Assembly: GCA_016715285.1 (NCBI GenBank)
Contig: JADKAO010000002.1
Coordinates: forward strand, 1 to 64,000
Direction: 5' to 3'
Length of the DNA: 64,000 nt
Origin: Actinomycetales bacterium
Lineage (GTDB): Bacteria; Actinomycetota; Actinomycetes; Actinomycetales; Dermatophilaceae
Of the stretch, positions 36,445-45,383 are shown one piece after another. A program made the position numbers and the translations under genes. Numbering within the stretch: the first letter of the stretch is position 1; each line of letters opens with the position of its first letter. The notes under the pieces were generated by a model. It searched no databases. It was given only the letters and a program-made list of their open reading frames with translations, and was not told the DNA's origin.

Positions 36445-37158
36445 TCAGCTGTCGTCTGCAGCCAACAGGTTGCGGGTGCGCGACGGGTCGAGCGGGATGC
36501 CTGGTCCCATCGTCGTGGCCATCGTGGCCTTGCCGATGTAACGACCCTTGGACGCGGACGGCTTCAGGCGCAGGATCTCCTCCAGCGCGGCGGCGTAGTT
36601 TTCGACGAGCGCCTCCTCGGAGAAGGACACCTTGCCGATGATGAAGTGCAAGTTCGCGTGCTTGTCGACGCGGAACTCGATCTTGCCGCCTTTGATCTCG
36701 GTCACGGCCTTGGCGACATCCATCGTCACGGTGCCGGTCTTGGGGTTGGGCATGAGACCCCGGGGGCCCAGGACCTTACCGAGGCGCCCGACCTTGCCCA
36801 TCATGTCGGGCGTCGCGACGACAGCGTCGAAGTCGAGCCACCCGCCAGCGATCTTGGCGATGAGGTCGTCCGAGCCGACGTAGTCGGCCCCCGCCTCGCG
36901 CGCGGCGTCAGCCTTCTCGGCGTTGGCAAACACGAGGACACGGGCGGTCTTGCCGGTGCCGTGCGGCAGGTTGACCGTGCCGCGGACCATCTGGTCGGCC
37001 TTACGGGGGTCGACCCCAAGGCTCATCGCAACCTCGACGGTCGCGTCGTATTTGGTGGTTGACGTTTCCTTCGCGAGGCGAACAGCCTCGAGAGGGGCGT
37101 ACAGCTTGCCGGGGGTCAGCTTGTCGGCTGCGGCCCGGTAGGCCTTGCTGCGCTTCAC
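36445..37158 (-). CDS. rplA: 50S ribosomal protein L1, 237 aa
   Basis: L1 stalk protein and classic autoregulator of the L11 operon. The N-terminus MKRSKAYRAAADKLTPGKLY and the L1 signature block around residues 115-140 (GKVGRLGKVLGPRGLMPNPK) are intact, followed by GTVTMDVAKAVTEIKGGKIE. Standard length. It is 108 bases downstream of rplK, before the terminator. Confidence 0.98.
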   Translation of the reverse strand: MKRSKAYRAAADKLTPGKLYAPLEAVRLAKETSTTKYDATVEVAMSLGVDPRKADQMVRGTVNLPHGTGKTARVLVFANAEKADAAREAGADYVGSDDLIAKIAGGWLDFDAVVATPDMMGKVGRLGKVLGPRGLMPNPKTGTVTMDVAKAVTEIKGGKIEFRVDKHANLHFIIGKVSFSEEALVENYAAALEEILRLKPSASKGRYIGKATMATTMGPGIPLDPSRTRNLLAADDS

Positions 37159-37266
37159 TTCTGCTCCTTAGAACTTTTCGAGTGCACCGTCTGGTGCGTG
37201 GGAGGCGTGGTCGGATGGGCCAGCGCTGGCCCTGCCACTAGCCGGGGGTTTCTGAGGCTCAGAACC

Positions 37267-37704
37267 TCAGTAGCCCTCGGTGGTAATGCCCATCGAGCGG
37301 GCGGTGCCCGCAATGATGCGGGCAGCCATCTCGATGTCGTTGGCGTTGAGGTCTTCCATCTTCTGCTGCGCGATCTCGCGGACCTGGTCAGCGGTGAGCT
37401 TGGCGACCTTGGTCTTGTGCGGCTCCGCCGAGCCCTTGCCGACGCCCGCAGCCTTCTTGATCAACTCGGCAGCCGGCGGCGTCTTGGTCACGAACGTGAA
37501 CGAGCGGTCTTCGTAGACGGTGATCTCGACCGGGATGACGTTGCCACGCTGGGATTCGGTGGCCGCGTTGTAGGCCTTGACGAACTCCATGATGTTGACG
37601 CCGTGCTGACCCAACGCGGGGCCGACCGGGGGGGCCGGGGTCGCCGCGCCAGCGTTGATCTGCAGCTTGATAAAGCCGGTGATCTTCTTCTTCTTGGGAG
37701 GCAT
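37267..37704 (-). CDS. rplK: 50S ribosomal protein L11, 145 aa
   Basis: Binds 23S rRNA in the GTPase centre. MPPKKKKITGFIKLQINAGA is followed by the rRNA-loop Pro motif PAPPVGPALGQHGVNIMEFV and the C-terminal signature near RIIAGTARSMGI. It lies between nusG and rplA in the universal order; starts at ATG 37704. Confidence 0.98.
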   Translation of the reverse strand: MPPKKKKITGFIKLQINAGAATPAPPVGPALGQHGVNIMEFVKAYNAATESQRGNVIPVEITVYEDRSFTFVTKTPPAAELIKKAAGVGKGSAEPHKTKVAKLTADQVREIAQQKMEDLNANDIEMAARIIAGTARSMGITTEGY

Positions 37705-37817
37705 GTCGAACCTTTTCCAGTTGTGGGCCGACGCCGTGGGCGATGACCCGGTTGCAGTGCTGGTCTCGGTCGAGACCAGCGGGGTGTCTGACGGGGTACT
37801 GCAGGGTGTTGCCGGTG

Positions 37818-38576
37818 TTACAGCTTGGCTACTTGGCTGAACGAAAGCTCGACCGGAGTCTCCCGGCCGAAGATCGAGACGAGCACCTTGAGCTTCTGGG
37901 TGTCGGGGTTGATCTCGGAGATGGTCGCCGGCATGGTCTCGAAGGGACCTTCCATGACGGTGACTGACTCGCCGATTTCGTAGTCGACGAGGCGCACTTC
38001 CTTGGGCTTGCTGCCCGACCCGGCACCACCGCCAGCAGCCGCGCCCGCAGCCGGAGCGAGATCGGGGGCGAGCATTCCGTAGACCTCGTCGAGGCTGAGC
38101 GGGATCGGCTGGTGAGCGTTGCCGACAAAGCCCGTGACGCCGGGTGTATGCCGTACCGCGCCCCAGGACGCGTCGGTGAGTTCCATCCGGACAAGAACGT
38201 AACCGGGCATCCGGACGCGGCGGACGAGTTTGCGTTGGCCGTTCTTGATCTCGGTCACCTCCTCCATGGGGACCTCGATCTCGAAGATGTAGTCCTCCAT
38301 GTTGAGGCTCACGATGCGAGTCTCAAGATTGGCCTTGACCCGGTTCTCGTAGCCGGCGTAAGAGTGGACGACGTACCAGTCGCCGATCTTGGCCCGCAAT
38401 GTCGCCTTGAACTCGGCGACCGGGTCGAGGACTTCTGCCTCGTCTGCCGCAGCCGCCGGGGCGTCGGTTGGGTCAGCTGGCTGGGACTCGGCTGGGGCGT
38501 CTGCTTCGGCCTCCGAGCCGTCACGCTGCGCCTCCGCCATGAGGGCGGTGTCGAAGACGTCGTCCTGTTCGGACAC
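37818..38576 (-). CDS. nusG: Transcription antitermination/pausing factor NusG, 252 aa
   Basis: Binds the beta' clamp and Rho or ribosomal S10. GTG 38576 was chosen because AGAGG precedes it and the N-terminus MSEQDDVFDTALMAEAQRD matches actinobacterial NusG. A disordered acidic, Ala/Pro-rich extension of about 60 residues comes first. The NGN domain begins WYVVHSYAGYENRVKANLET with MPGYVLVRMELTDASWGAVR, a Gly/Ala-rich insert follows (about residues 170-190), and the C-terminal KOW domain is IGESVTVMEGPFETMPATIS. Order secE-nusG-rplK-rplA is the norm. Confidence 0.96.
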   Translation of the reverse strand: MSEQDDVFDTALMAEAQRDGSEAEADAPAESQPADPTDAPAAAADEAEVLDPVAEFKATLRAKIGDWYVVHSYAGYENRVKANLETRIVSLNMEDYIFEIEVPMEEVTEIKNGQRKLVRRVRMPGYVLVRMELTDASWGAVRHTPGVTGFVGNAHQPIPLSLDEVYGMLAPDLAPAAGAAAGGGAGSGSKPKEVRLVDYEIGESVTVMEGPFETMPATISEINPDTQKLKVLVSIFGRETPVELSFSQVAKL

Positions 38577-38649
38577 GGTGGGACCTCTTTCTGCGGATCG
38601 GGGGCACCTCACGAAGAGTCGCCCCGCGGGCATGCGGGAACGGCAGCAA

Positions 38650-38916
38650 TCAACCAGCGAAGACGAGCAGCACCAACCTGTGCAGCAAGAAGTCCAAGCC
38701 AGACACGATCGCCATGATCGCCAGAACGAACAAGATGACCACGATGGTGTAGTTGCGCAGTTCCGACGGAGTCGGGCGCACCACCTTGCGCAGTTCATCG
38801 AGGATCTGTCGGACAAACAGGGTGAACGACGCAAAAAAGCGACTGATCGGGTTGCCTGGCGTCGGGCGCTTTTGGGCAGCACGGCGCGGCGTCTGTGCCG
38901 TGCTGGACTCGCTCAC
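38650..38916 (-). CDS. secE: Preprotein translocase subunit SecE, 88 aa
   Basis: Essential small subunit that clamps SecY. GTG 38916 follows GAGGAG by nine bases; the earlier ATG at 38943 has no ribosome site. After a polar N-terminus, an amphipathic segment (ISRFFASFTLFVRQILDELR then KVVRPTPSEL) carries the SecE signature, and a single membrane helix follows (YTIVVILFVLAIMAIVSGLD). It is 50 bases downstream of tRNA-Trp and 73 bases upstream of nusG. Confidence 0.95.
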   Translation of the reverse strand: MSESSTAQTPRRAAQKRPTPGNPISRFFASFTLFVRQILDELRKVVRPTPSELRNYTIVVILFVLAIMAIVSGLDFLLHRLVLLVFAG

Positions 38917-38965
38917 GTGCTCGGACTCCTCGGTCGGGACCATCAGTAATCAACAGGCTGTCAAG

Positions 38966-39038
38966 CAGGGCAAGAGGGACTCGAACCCCCAACCGCCGGT
39001 TTTGGAGACCGGTGCTCTACCAATTGAGCTATTGCCCT
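38966..39038 (-). tRNA. tRNA-Trp (CCA)
   Basis: A 73-nt cloverleaf on the minus strand: acceptor AGGGCAA/TTGCCCT, D arm TAGCTCAATTGGTAGAGC, anticodon stem ACCGG/CCGGC around CTCCAAA with anticodon CCA, T arm GGGGGTTCGAGTCCCTC (stem slightly shifted), discriminator G. CCA is not encoded. The position upstream of secE is conserved in actinobacteria. The gap 39039-39245 beyond it holds a direct repeat (gtgcggacggcgcg at about 39169 and 39198) and nothing else I can name. Confidence 0.96.
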
Positions 39039-39245
39039 CCACCGTCAGCCCAGGTGCCACCTATGACTGACAGCAAGTGATTGCTTTGGGCATGCAGGAG
39101 CATGGCCGCGGTGCAACCAAGGAGACAGCATACGGGAGGTTCTGGCCTCGTGCGAACCCGCGCGAGCGCGGTGCGGACGGCGCGCAAGCGACCGTAGTGC
39201 GGACGGCGCGACCACGGCAGACCGAAGCGATGGGACGATAGGCGG

Positions 39246-40472
39246 GTGACGGATTCTGACGCAACCTTCGCCCCCCGCCGTGTCTCCCGCAGGATCGGAG
39301 CGATCGCCGAGAGCGCCACGCTTGCGGTCGACGCCAAGGCTAAAGCGCTCAAGGCCCAGGGCCGCCCCGTGATCGGGTTCGGTGCCGGCGAGCCCGATTT
39401 CCCGACTCCCGACTACATCCTCGAGGCCGCCATTGCCGCAGCACGGCAACCAGCCAACCACCGGTATACCCCAGCGGCCGGGCTACCCGAGCTCCGCGAG
39501 GCGATCGCCACCAAGACCCGGCGCGACTCGGGCTACGACGTCCCCGCGAGCCAAGTCCTCGTGACCAACGGCGGCAAGCAGGCGGTCTACCAGGCTTTCG
39601 CGAGCATTGTTGACCCGGGCGACGAGATCCTGCTCCCTGCGCCCTACTGGACGACCTACCCCGAGGCCATCGCCCTCGCGGGTGGCACGACGGTCGAGGT
39701 GTTCGCGGGCGAAGACCAGGACTACCTCGTCACCGTCGAGCAGCTGGAAGAAGCCCGCACCGAGCGCACCAAGGCCCTGCTCTTTTGCTCGCCGTCCAAC
39801 CCCACGGGCGCGGTCTACTCCCCCGCTCAGGTGCGCGAGATCGGTGAGTGGGCGGTCGCCAACGGCATCTGGGTGATCACGGACGAGATCTACGAGCACC
39901 TCACCTACGACGGCGTCCGCGCGGCGAGTATGCCGGTCGAGGTGCCCGAGCTGGCCGACACCTGCATCGTCCTCAACGGCGTGGCCAAGACGTACGCGAT
40001 GACCGGTTGGCGGGTCGGGTGGATGATCGCCCCCAAGGACGTCATTGCCGCAGCGACCAACCTCCAGAGCCATCTCACGAGCAATGTCAACAACATCGCC
40101 CAGCGTGCGGCGATCACGGCGCTCACTGGCGACCTCGACGCGGTCGAAGCGATGAAGGAGGCCTTCGACCGGCGCCGCAAGACGATGGTGCGGATGCTCA
40201 ACGACATCCCGGGGGTGGAGTGCCCGACGCCCCAGGGCGCGTTCTATTGCTACCCGTCGGTCAAGGGCGTCCTCGGCCACACCATCCGCGGCGCTCGCCC
40301 GCTCACCTCCGCCGACCTCGCCGCTCTCATCCTCGACGAGGTCGAGGTTGCGGTCGTGCCCGGCGAAGCGTTCGGCCCGAGTGGCTACATCCGACTGTCC
40401 TACGCGTTGGGTGACGCTGACCTGGTCGAGGGAGTCGAGCGCATCCAGCGCCTCCTCAGCGAAGCTCATTAG
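39246..40472 (+). CDS. aspC: Class I pyridoxal-phosphate aminotransferase (aspartate aminotransferase-like), 408 aa
   Basis: Fold-type I aminotransferase, subgroup I-gamma, probably moving amino groups between aspartate and 2-oxoglutarate. GTG start 39246. Landmarks: FGAGEPDFPTPDYI, YTPAAGLPELREAIA, PSNPTGAVYS, ITDEIYEHLTYDG, the PLP lysine in NGVAKTYAMTGWRVGW, and the substrate Arg in GYIRLSYALG. Length is normal. It stands alone after the tRNA-Trp region on the opposite strand. Aromatic or prephenate substrates cannot be excluded. Confidence 0.9.
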   Translation: MTDSDATFAPRRVSRRIGAIAESATLAVDAKAKALKAQGRPVIGFGAGEPDFPTPDYILEAAIAAARQPANHRYTPAAGLPELREAIATKTRRDSGYDVPASQVLVTNGGKQAVYQAFASIVDPGDEILLPAPYWTTYPEAIALAGGTTVEVFAGEDQDYLVTVEQLEEARTERTKALLFCSPSNPTGAVYSPAQVREIGEWAVANGIWVITDEIYEHLTYDGVRAASMPVEVPELADTCIVLNGVAKTYAMTGWRVGWMIAPKDVIAAATNLQSHLTSNVNNIAQRAAITALTGDLDAVEAMKEAFDRRRKTMVRMLNDIPGVECPTPQGAFYCYPSVKGVLGHTIRGARPLTSADLAALILDEVEVAVVPGEAFGPSGYIRLSYALGDADLVEGVERIQRLLSEAH

Positions 40473-40599
40473 CCGCGCGCGTCTCCACCAGTCCAGCCTT
40501 CATTCGCGAGTCTCGTTCGGAGTCAACGGGGTCGACCCGTGAGCTTGCGCACCGCCCCGGGCAGTGCGGTCGCCCCGTCTCTAGTGGCAGAGTGACGGT

Positions 40600-41127
40600 A
40601 TGAGCATCGACGACGCTGCCTTCGACCGCGAAAGCATCGGCGACGACCTGGAGGTCTGGTCCGTCGACGACGAGACACAACTGCAGCCGGGTGACACCCT
40701 CATCGATCGGGGCGTCGACGACGTCCTCGATGAGGGCTTCTCGCCGCCCGAGCGGCCCCGGGGCTCACTGGCCTATGGCACGACGGCATACGAGATGAGT
40801 CAGCACGAGACCATCGAGCAGCGCATCCTCCAGGAGGAGCCCGACCCGTTCAGCGCCTATGGCGCTCCCGACGACGAGTCCGGTGAGCGCGCGCGGGTCC
40901 GCGAGCGGCTCGGCGGCATCGACCCGGACGGCATTTACGCCGATGAGGATTTCGAGGGCCAGGCTGGTCGGGTGCGCAGTGGTCGGCTCGTCGCGAGGGA
41001 TGAGTTCGGGAACCTCAGGTTCACCACCGATGTGTATGCCGGTGACGTCGGCATCGACGGCGGGGCGGCGTCGGCCGAGGAGGCCGCGATGCACATTATC
41101 GACGTGACCGAGGACGAACTCGCCTGA
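40600..41127 (+). CDS. DUF5709 family protein, 175 aa
   Basis: Highly acidic soluble protein with the DUF5709 core: LQPGDTLIDRGVDDVLDEGF then SPPERPRGSLAYG at about residues 28-60, and QRILQEEPDP further on, ending EEAAMHIIDVTEDELA. The family is confined to actinobacteria and has no known function; the sequence looks largely disordered. ATG 40600 opens the frame 127 bases after the aminotransferase. The gap between the two shows nothing of note. Confidence 0.85.
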   Translation: MSIDDAAFDRESIGDDLEVWSVDDETQLQPGDTLIDRGVDDVLDEGFSPPERPRGSLAYGTTAYEMSQHETIEQRILQEEPDPFSAYGAPDDESGERARVRERLGGIDPDGIYADEDFEGQAGRVRSGRLVARDEFGNLRFTTDVYAGDVGIDGGAASAEEAAMHIIDVTEDELA

Positions 41128-41135
41128 GCGTTGAC

Positions 41136-42194
41136 GTGACGGGCTTAGCCGCACCATCTCCTCCCCGGTCCCTGACGGCATTGCCCAAGGCGCATCTGCA
41201 CCTGCACTTCACCGGGTCGATGCGTCTGGGGACCGTGCGCGAGCTCGCGGCGGCCCAGAGGGTGCGCTTGCCGGACGCGTTGACCGACCACTGGCCGCCG
41301 AAGTTGCGTGCGACCGACGAGCGCGGGTGGTTCCGGTTCCAGCGGCTCTATGACATTGCCCGTAGTTGCGTCCGCGGCGAGGAGGCCCTCCGTCGCCTTG
41401 TGCGTGAGGCAGCCGAGGACGATGCCTCCGAGGGGTCGCGGTGGCTCGAGTTGCAGGTCGATCCCACCTCGTATGCCGGTCCGGTCGGGGGCCTCACTCC
41501 GGCTTTGGAGATCATCCTCGACGAGGCTCGGTCAGCCTCGCAGACCACCGGCACCCAGGTCGCGATCATCGTCGCGGCTTCACGGATCCGCCATCCGCTC
41601 GACGCCCGCACCCTCGCTCGCTTGGCAGCCAAACACGCCGGCGACGGGGCAGGCACCGTCGTGGGTTTCGGTTTGTCCAATGACGAACGCCGGGGGGTCA
41701 CCGAGAGCTTTGCGCCTGCCTTCGATATCGCCCGCCGAGCAGGCCTGGCTTTGGTCCCCCACGGCGGGGAGCTCCTCGGACCAACGGCCGTGCAGGAGAC
41801 CCTCAGCGCCCTGCGCCCCGACCGCCTCGGCCACGGCGTCCGGTCCGTCGAAGACCCACGCGTCCTCGACGAAGTTGCCCATTCTGGAGTGACCCTCGAG
41901 GTCTGTCCCGGCAGCAATGTGGCCCTGGGGGTCTATCCGAGCGCCGCCGACGTGCCCCTGCGCGATCTCGTGGCGCACGGCATACCCGTGGCGTTGGGGG
42001 CTGATGATCCACTGCTGTTCGGGACGCGTCTCGTGGCGCAATACGGCCTCGCGCGGACTGCCCACGACTTCACCGACGACGAACTCGCCGACCTCGCACG
42101 GGCGTCGTTTGCCGGCAGCCGCGCGCCCGACTCGGTGCTCCGGGCCGCAGCGCGGGACATTGCCGCGTGGCTGGCTCACAGCGATCCGGCCTAG
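41136..42194 (+). CDS. add: Adenosine deaminase family protein, 352 aa
   Basis: Zinc-dependent amidohydrolase converting adenosine (or a related aminopurine nucleoside) to inosine. Zinc and catalytic motifs are in place: LPKAHLHLHFTGSMR (HxH), VPHGGELLG (His and Glu), DRLGHGVRSVED, LEVCPGSNVAL, and VALGADDPLLFG (Asp pair). The usual HTHLD-type variation HLHF and the absence of a plain SLNTDDP motif leave open a relative such as an N6-modified adenine deaminase. GTG start 41136, eight bases after the DUF5709 stop. Confidence 0.85.
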   Translation: MTGLAAPSPPRSLTALPKAHLHLHFTGSMRLGTVRELAAAQRVRLPDALTDHWPPKLRATDERGWFRFQRLYDIARSCVRGEEALRRLVREAAEDDASEGSRWLELQVDPTSYAGPVGGLTPALEIILDEARSASQTTGTQVAIIVAASRIRHPLDARTLARLAAKHAGDGAGTVVGFGLSNDERRGVTESFAPAFDIARRAGLALVPHGGELLGPTAVQETLSALRPDRLGHGVRSVEDPRVLDEVAHSGVTLEVCPGSNVALGVYPSAADVPLRDLVAHGIPVALGADDPLLFGTRLVAQYGLARTAHDFTDDELADLARASFAGSRAPDSVLRAAARDIAAWLAHSDPA

Positions 42195-42204
42195 AGTTTG
42201 TCGG

Positions 42205-43563
42205 ATGACCTCGCACGTTCCGCTTTCGCGCGCTGCATTCCCGGCCGACTTCACCTTCGGGGTGGCGACGGCCTCCTACCAAATCGAGGGTGCCATCGCG
42301 GCCGACGGCCGGGTGCCATCGATCTGGGACACGTTCAGCGCCACGCCCGGCGCTGTCGTGGGTGGCGATACCGGCGAAATCGCGTGCGATCACTACCACC
42401 GCTACCCCGCCGACGTGACGCTCATGCGTGACCTCGGCGTTGACGCCTACCGATTCTCCCTCGCGTGGCCGCGCATCCTGCCGGTCGCGGGGGGCGCCCC
42501 CAACCCCAGCGGCATCGCCTTCTACGACCGCGTCCTCGACGAACTTCTCGCCGCGGGCATCACCCCCTGGGCCACGCTCTATCACTGGGATCTGCCCCAG
42601 GAAATCGAGGATGCGGGTGGCTGGCCGGTGCGCGACACGGCATACCGGTTTGCCGAGTATGCAGCGGTGGCGGCGGATGCCCTCGGCGACCGGATTTCGC
42701 ACTGGATCACACTCAACGAACCCTGGGTGGCGGCCTTCCTCGGGTATGCCGCGGGCGTCCACGCACCGGGGCGCACCGACCACGCCGCGGCGATGCGCGC
42801 GGCGCACCACCTCATGCTCGGGCACGGGCTGGCGATGCAGGTGCTGCGCGAGCGCGTGCCGCAGGGCAGCCATGGGATCACGCTCAACCTCACCCCGATC
42901 GAGGCCCAGGGTGGCCGGGACATCCACGCCGAGGCTGTCCGACGCGTGGACGGGATGGCCAACCGGATCTTCCTCGACCCGATCCTCCGCGGGACCTACC
43001 CGGCTGACGTGGTCGCGGACACCGCGCACGTGCTCGACCAGAGCCACGTCCACGACGGTGACCTGGAGTTGATCAGCGCACCGATTGACTTCCTCGGCAT
43101 CAACTACTACTTCCCCACGGTGGTGGCCACTGGGGTCTATCCCGGGTCGGCTGCGGTCGGCATGGGTGCGCATAATCGGCCGCGCACCGCGATGGGCTGG
43201 GAAGTTGACGCGGAGGCGATGACCCGCATGCTGACCAGAGTGCGCGATGACTACGGCGACGTGCCGATCTACATCACCGAAAACGGGTCGGCATGGGACG
43301 ACGTGGTGTCGGCCGATGGCGGGGTCCACGACGCGCAGCGGCTTGCCTATCTCCAGGATCATCTTGCGGCGTGCCTCGATGCCCGGGCGGCCGGGGTTGA
43401 TCTGCGCGGATATTTCGCGTGGTCGTTGCTCGACAACTTCGAGTGGGCCGAGGGTTATGCGAAGCGGTTCGGGATCGTGCACGTCGACTATGCAACCCAG
43501 GAACGCACAGTCAAAGCCAGCGGACGGTGGTATGCCGACTTCTTGACGGGAGATGAGCGATGA
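42205..43563 (+). CDS. Glycoside hydrolase family 1 beta-glucosidase, 452 aa
   Basis: Retaining beta-glycosidase, cytosolic (no signal). N-terminal GH1 signature FPADFTFGVATASYQIEGAI, acid/base Glu in HWITLNEPWVAA, nucleophile Glu in VPIYITENGSAWDD, sugar-binding WSLLDNFEWAEGYAKRFG. Length is standard. It starts 10 bases after add and its last codons overlap the next gene by 4 bases, so 41136-44279 is likely one transcript. The exact beta-glycoside is not predictable. Confidence 0.95.
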   Translation: MTSHVPLSRAAFPADFTFGVATASYQIEGAIAADGRVPSIWDTFSATPGAVVGGDTGEIACDHYHRYPADVTLMRDLGVDAYRFSLAWPRILPVAGGAPNPSGIAFYDRVLDELLAAGITPWATLYHWDLPQEIEDAGGWPVRDTAYRFAEYAAVAADALGDRISHWITLNEPWVAAFLGYAAGVHAPGRTDHAAAMRAAHHLMLGHGLAMQVLRERVPQGSHGITLNLTPIEAQGGRDIHAEAVRRVDGMANRIFLDPILRGTYPADVVADTAHVLDQSHVHDGDLELISAPIDFLGINYYFPTVVATGVYPGSAAVGMGAHNRPRTAMGWEVDAEAMTRMLTRVRDDYGDVPIYITENGSAWDDVVSADGGVHDAQRLAYLQDHLAACLDARAAGVDLRGYFAWSLLDNFEWAEGYAKRFGIVHVDYATQERTVKASGRWYADFLTGDER

Positions 43564-44279
43564 GCCGGGGTCAGACGAGGTCTTTCCTCGCCAGGGTCGC
43601 GATCGGTGCCGCGATCTCCATGGTCGGGGTCACGGCAGGATGCAGTTCCAGCGACAACCTTGCTGCGATGAACCCGACCACCGCGAGCCCTGTCAGCGAT
43701 TCGGTAACCTCCACCTCACCGGACGCCAGTGCTCAAGCAACCGACACTGCATCCGCCATCCCCACTGACGTTGTCGGACCGAGTGCCTCAGCCGCTGAGG
43801 CTGCCCCGCCGCCAGGCACCGTTCCGCTGCCCACGACCTTCATCACCGTCGACCAGAGCATCTCCGACACCGTCGTGGGCCACACGGTGGCGGTGTCGAA
43901 GATCGCCCGACACTTGTCCTGGCCGGACGGCTATCAAGCCCAGTCGGCCGCGTTCGAACTCGTTGCTGTGGAGATGACGTGGACGGCGGGAGCCACGATG
44001 ACGGCACCCTTAACTGCATCGTCGCTGGCGATCCTTTCCGGCTCGACCTACCCCAATCGGCGTGACCTCACCCTTGACCCCACGCTCACCGCGGCCGGCT
44101 GGACCGTCATGCCTGCCCAGCTCTCGCCCGGCGAGAAGCTCACCGGCTGGATGATCTTCAAGGTCGAGCCCAAAGACGCGGCATCGCTTGCCCTCCAGCT
44201 CACCCGACCAGCTGTACGCGATGCGTCAACGGGCACGACCTACGCCAAGGAAGTCGTCACCCTGACGCTCGTAGGCTGA
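43560..44279 (+). CDS. Secreted lipoprotein with a DUF4352-like immunoglobulin-type domain, 239 aa
   Basis: ATG 43560 overlaps the beta-glucosidase stop. The signal peptide ends in a lipobox (VGVTAGC, Cys near residue 28). A Ser/Thr/Ala/Pro linker runs to about 90. The C-terminal 140 residues form a beta-rich domain (QSAAFELVAVEMTWTAGATM, SPGEKLTGWMIFKVEPKDAA) resembling the DUF4352/TelAP group that sits on the outer membrane face. No enzymatic motif. The function is unknown. Confidence 0.55.
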   Translation: MSRGQTRSFLARVAIGAAISMVGVTAGCSSSDNLAAMNPTTASPVSDSVTSTSPDASAQATDTASAIPTDVVGPSASAAEAAPPPGTVPLPTTFITVDQSISDTVVGHTVAVSKIARHLSWPDGYQAQSAAFELVAVEMTWTAGATMTAPLTASSLAILSGSTYPNRRDLTLDPTLTAAGWTVMPAQLSPGEKLTGWMIFKVEPKDAASLALQLTRPAVRDASTGTTYAKEVVTLTLVG

Positions 44280-44282
44280 AGG

Positions 44283-45374
44283 TTAGAGCGACTCTCCGAC
44301 GAGGACAGGCTCGTTGACGAGGGTCACCCCGAAAGCGTCCCGTACCCCGTCGCGGATGGTCGCGGCGAGGCTCACGACGTCACGTGCGGTCGCGCCTCCG
44401 CGGTTGGTGATCGCGAGGGTATGCCGTGTCGACAGGGCGGCGGGCCCCGGCATACCGAAGCCCTTGCCGAAGCCCGCTCGCTCGATGAGCCAGGCTGCAC
44501 TGAGCTTGATTGCTGGCTGACCGTCGGGGAGCGTCGCTGGCCAGGACGGCATACTCCCTGCGGCGTCAACACCCAAACGCGTGGCGACACGGTCCTCGAT
44601 CACTGGCACATCGTCTTGGGGCACAAGAGGGTTGGTGAAGAACGAGCCGCAACTCCAGGTGTCGTGGTCGCCCTCGTCGAGGACCATGCCGCGGCGGCGA
44701 CGCTGCTCGAGCACCGCCTCCCGTGCGGCCGCGACCGGGACCCGTTCCCCAAGGGTCACCCCAAGGCCTGCCGCGAGATCGGCATACCGGATCGGCGCGG
44801 ACAGACCACCGAGGAGGAATTGGAACGCCACGTCGAGCACGACGTAGCGGCCCCCTGACCGTTTGATCAGGGACTCGCGATAGCCAAACCCGCAGTCAGC
44901 TGCGGCCAGCGTGGTGACGCGTTGCTCGCGTCGATCCCACAACCGCACCGAGGCAATGGTGTCGGCGACTTCTTGGCCGTAGGCGCCGACGTTCTGGACC
45001 GGAGTCGACCCCACGCAGCCGGGGATGCCCGACAGCGCTTCGACGCCGGACCAGCCTTGCGCAATGGCATAAGCGACGAACTCATCCCAGGGTTCCCCTG
45101 CCGCCACGCGGACGGTCGCGCCACCGCACTGATCGCTCGACTCCACCGTGATCCCGCGGCTGGCGACCTTAACGGCGGTGCCGCGGAAGCCCGCGTCGGC
45201 AATGACAAGGTTGGACCCGCCAGAGATGAGCAGCAGCGGCTCGTCGGCGTCGTCGATCTCGCGGACGACATCCACGAGGTCGTCAGTCGTCTCCGCGAGG
45301 ACAAGTCGGTCGGCCGGTCCACCGACGCGCATCGTCGTGAGGGGTGCCAGCGGGGTGTCGAAAGACTCGATCAT
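44283..45374 (-). CDS. murB: UDP-N-acetylenolpyruvoylglucosamine reductase MurB, 363 aa
   Basis: Flavoenzyme reducing UDP-GlcNAc-enolpyruvate to UDP-MurNAc in peptidoglycan synthesis. N-terminal FAD domain: NTMRVGGPA-type TTMRVGGPADRLV, LISGGSNLVIADAGF, then GVEALSGIPGCVGSTPVQNV, GAYGQEVADTI and FGYRESLIK. The C-terminal domain has SCGSFFTNPLV (proton-donor Ser region), AAWLIERAGFGKG and a conserved Glu near the end (LVNEPVLVG). It starts 9 bases after the MaoC subunit B stop, on the same strand. Confidence 0.96.
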   Translation of the reverse strand: MIESFDTPLAPLTTMRVGGPADRLVLAETTDDLVDVVREIDDADEPLLLISGGSNLVIADAGFRGTAVKVASRGITVESSDQCGGATVRVAAGEPWDEFVAYAIAQGWSGVEALSGIPGCVGSTPVQNVGAYGQEVADTIASVRLWDRREQRVTTLAAADCGFGYRESLIKRSGGRYVVLDVAFQFLLGGLSAPIRYADLAAGLGVTLGERVPVAAAREAVLEQRRRRGMVLDEGDHDTWSCGSFFTNPLVPQDDVPVIEDRVATRLGVDAAGSMPSWPATLPDGQPAIKLSAAWLIERAGFGKGFGMPGPAALSTRHTLAITNRGGATARDVVSLAATIRDGVRDAFGVTLVNEPVLVGESL

Positions 45375-45383
45375 GGCCTGCCG

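Noticed and set aside
39160..39225. Repeat gtgcggacggcgcg near the aminotransferase as a CRISPR-like array
   Set aside because: Only two copies, spaced about 29 bases, in a very GC-rich gap. No further units and no cas genes.
41136..44279. Add, beta-glucosidase and lipoprotein genes as a horizontally acquired set
   Set aside because: They carry the octamer at normal density, have no frameshifts and show the same base composition as the core genes around them.
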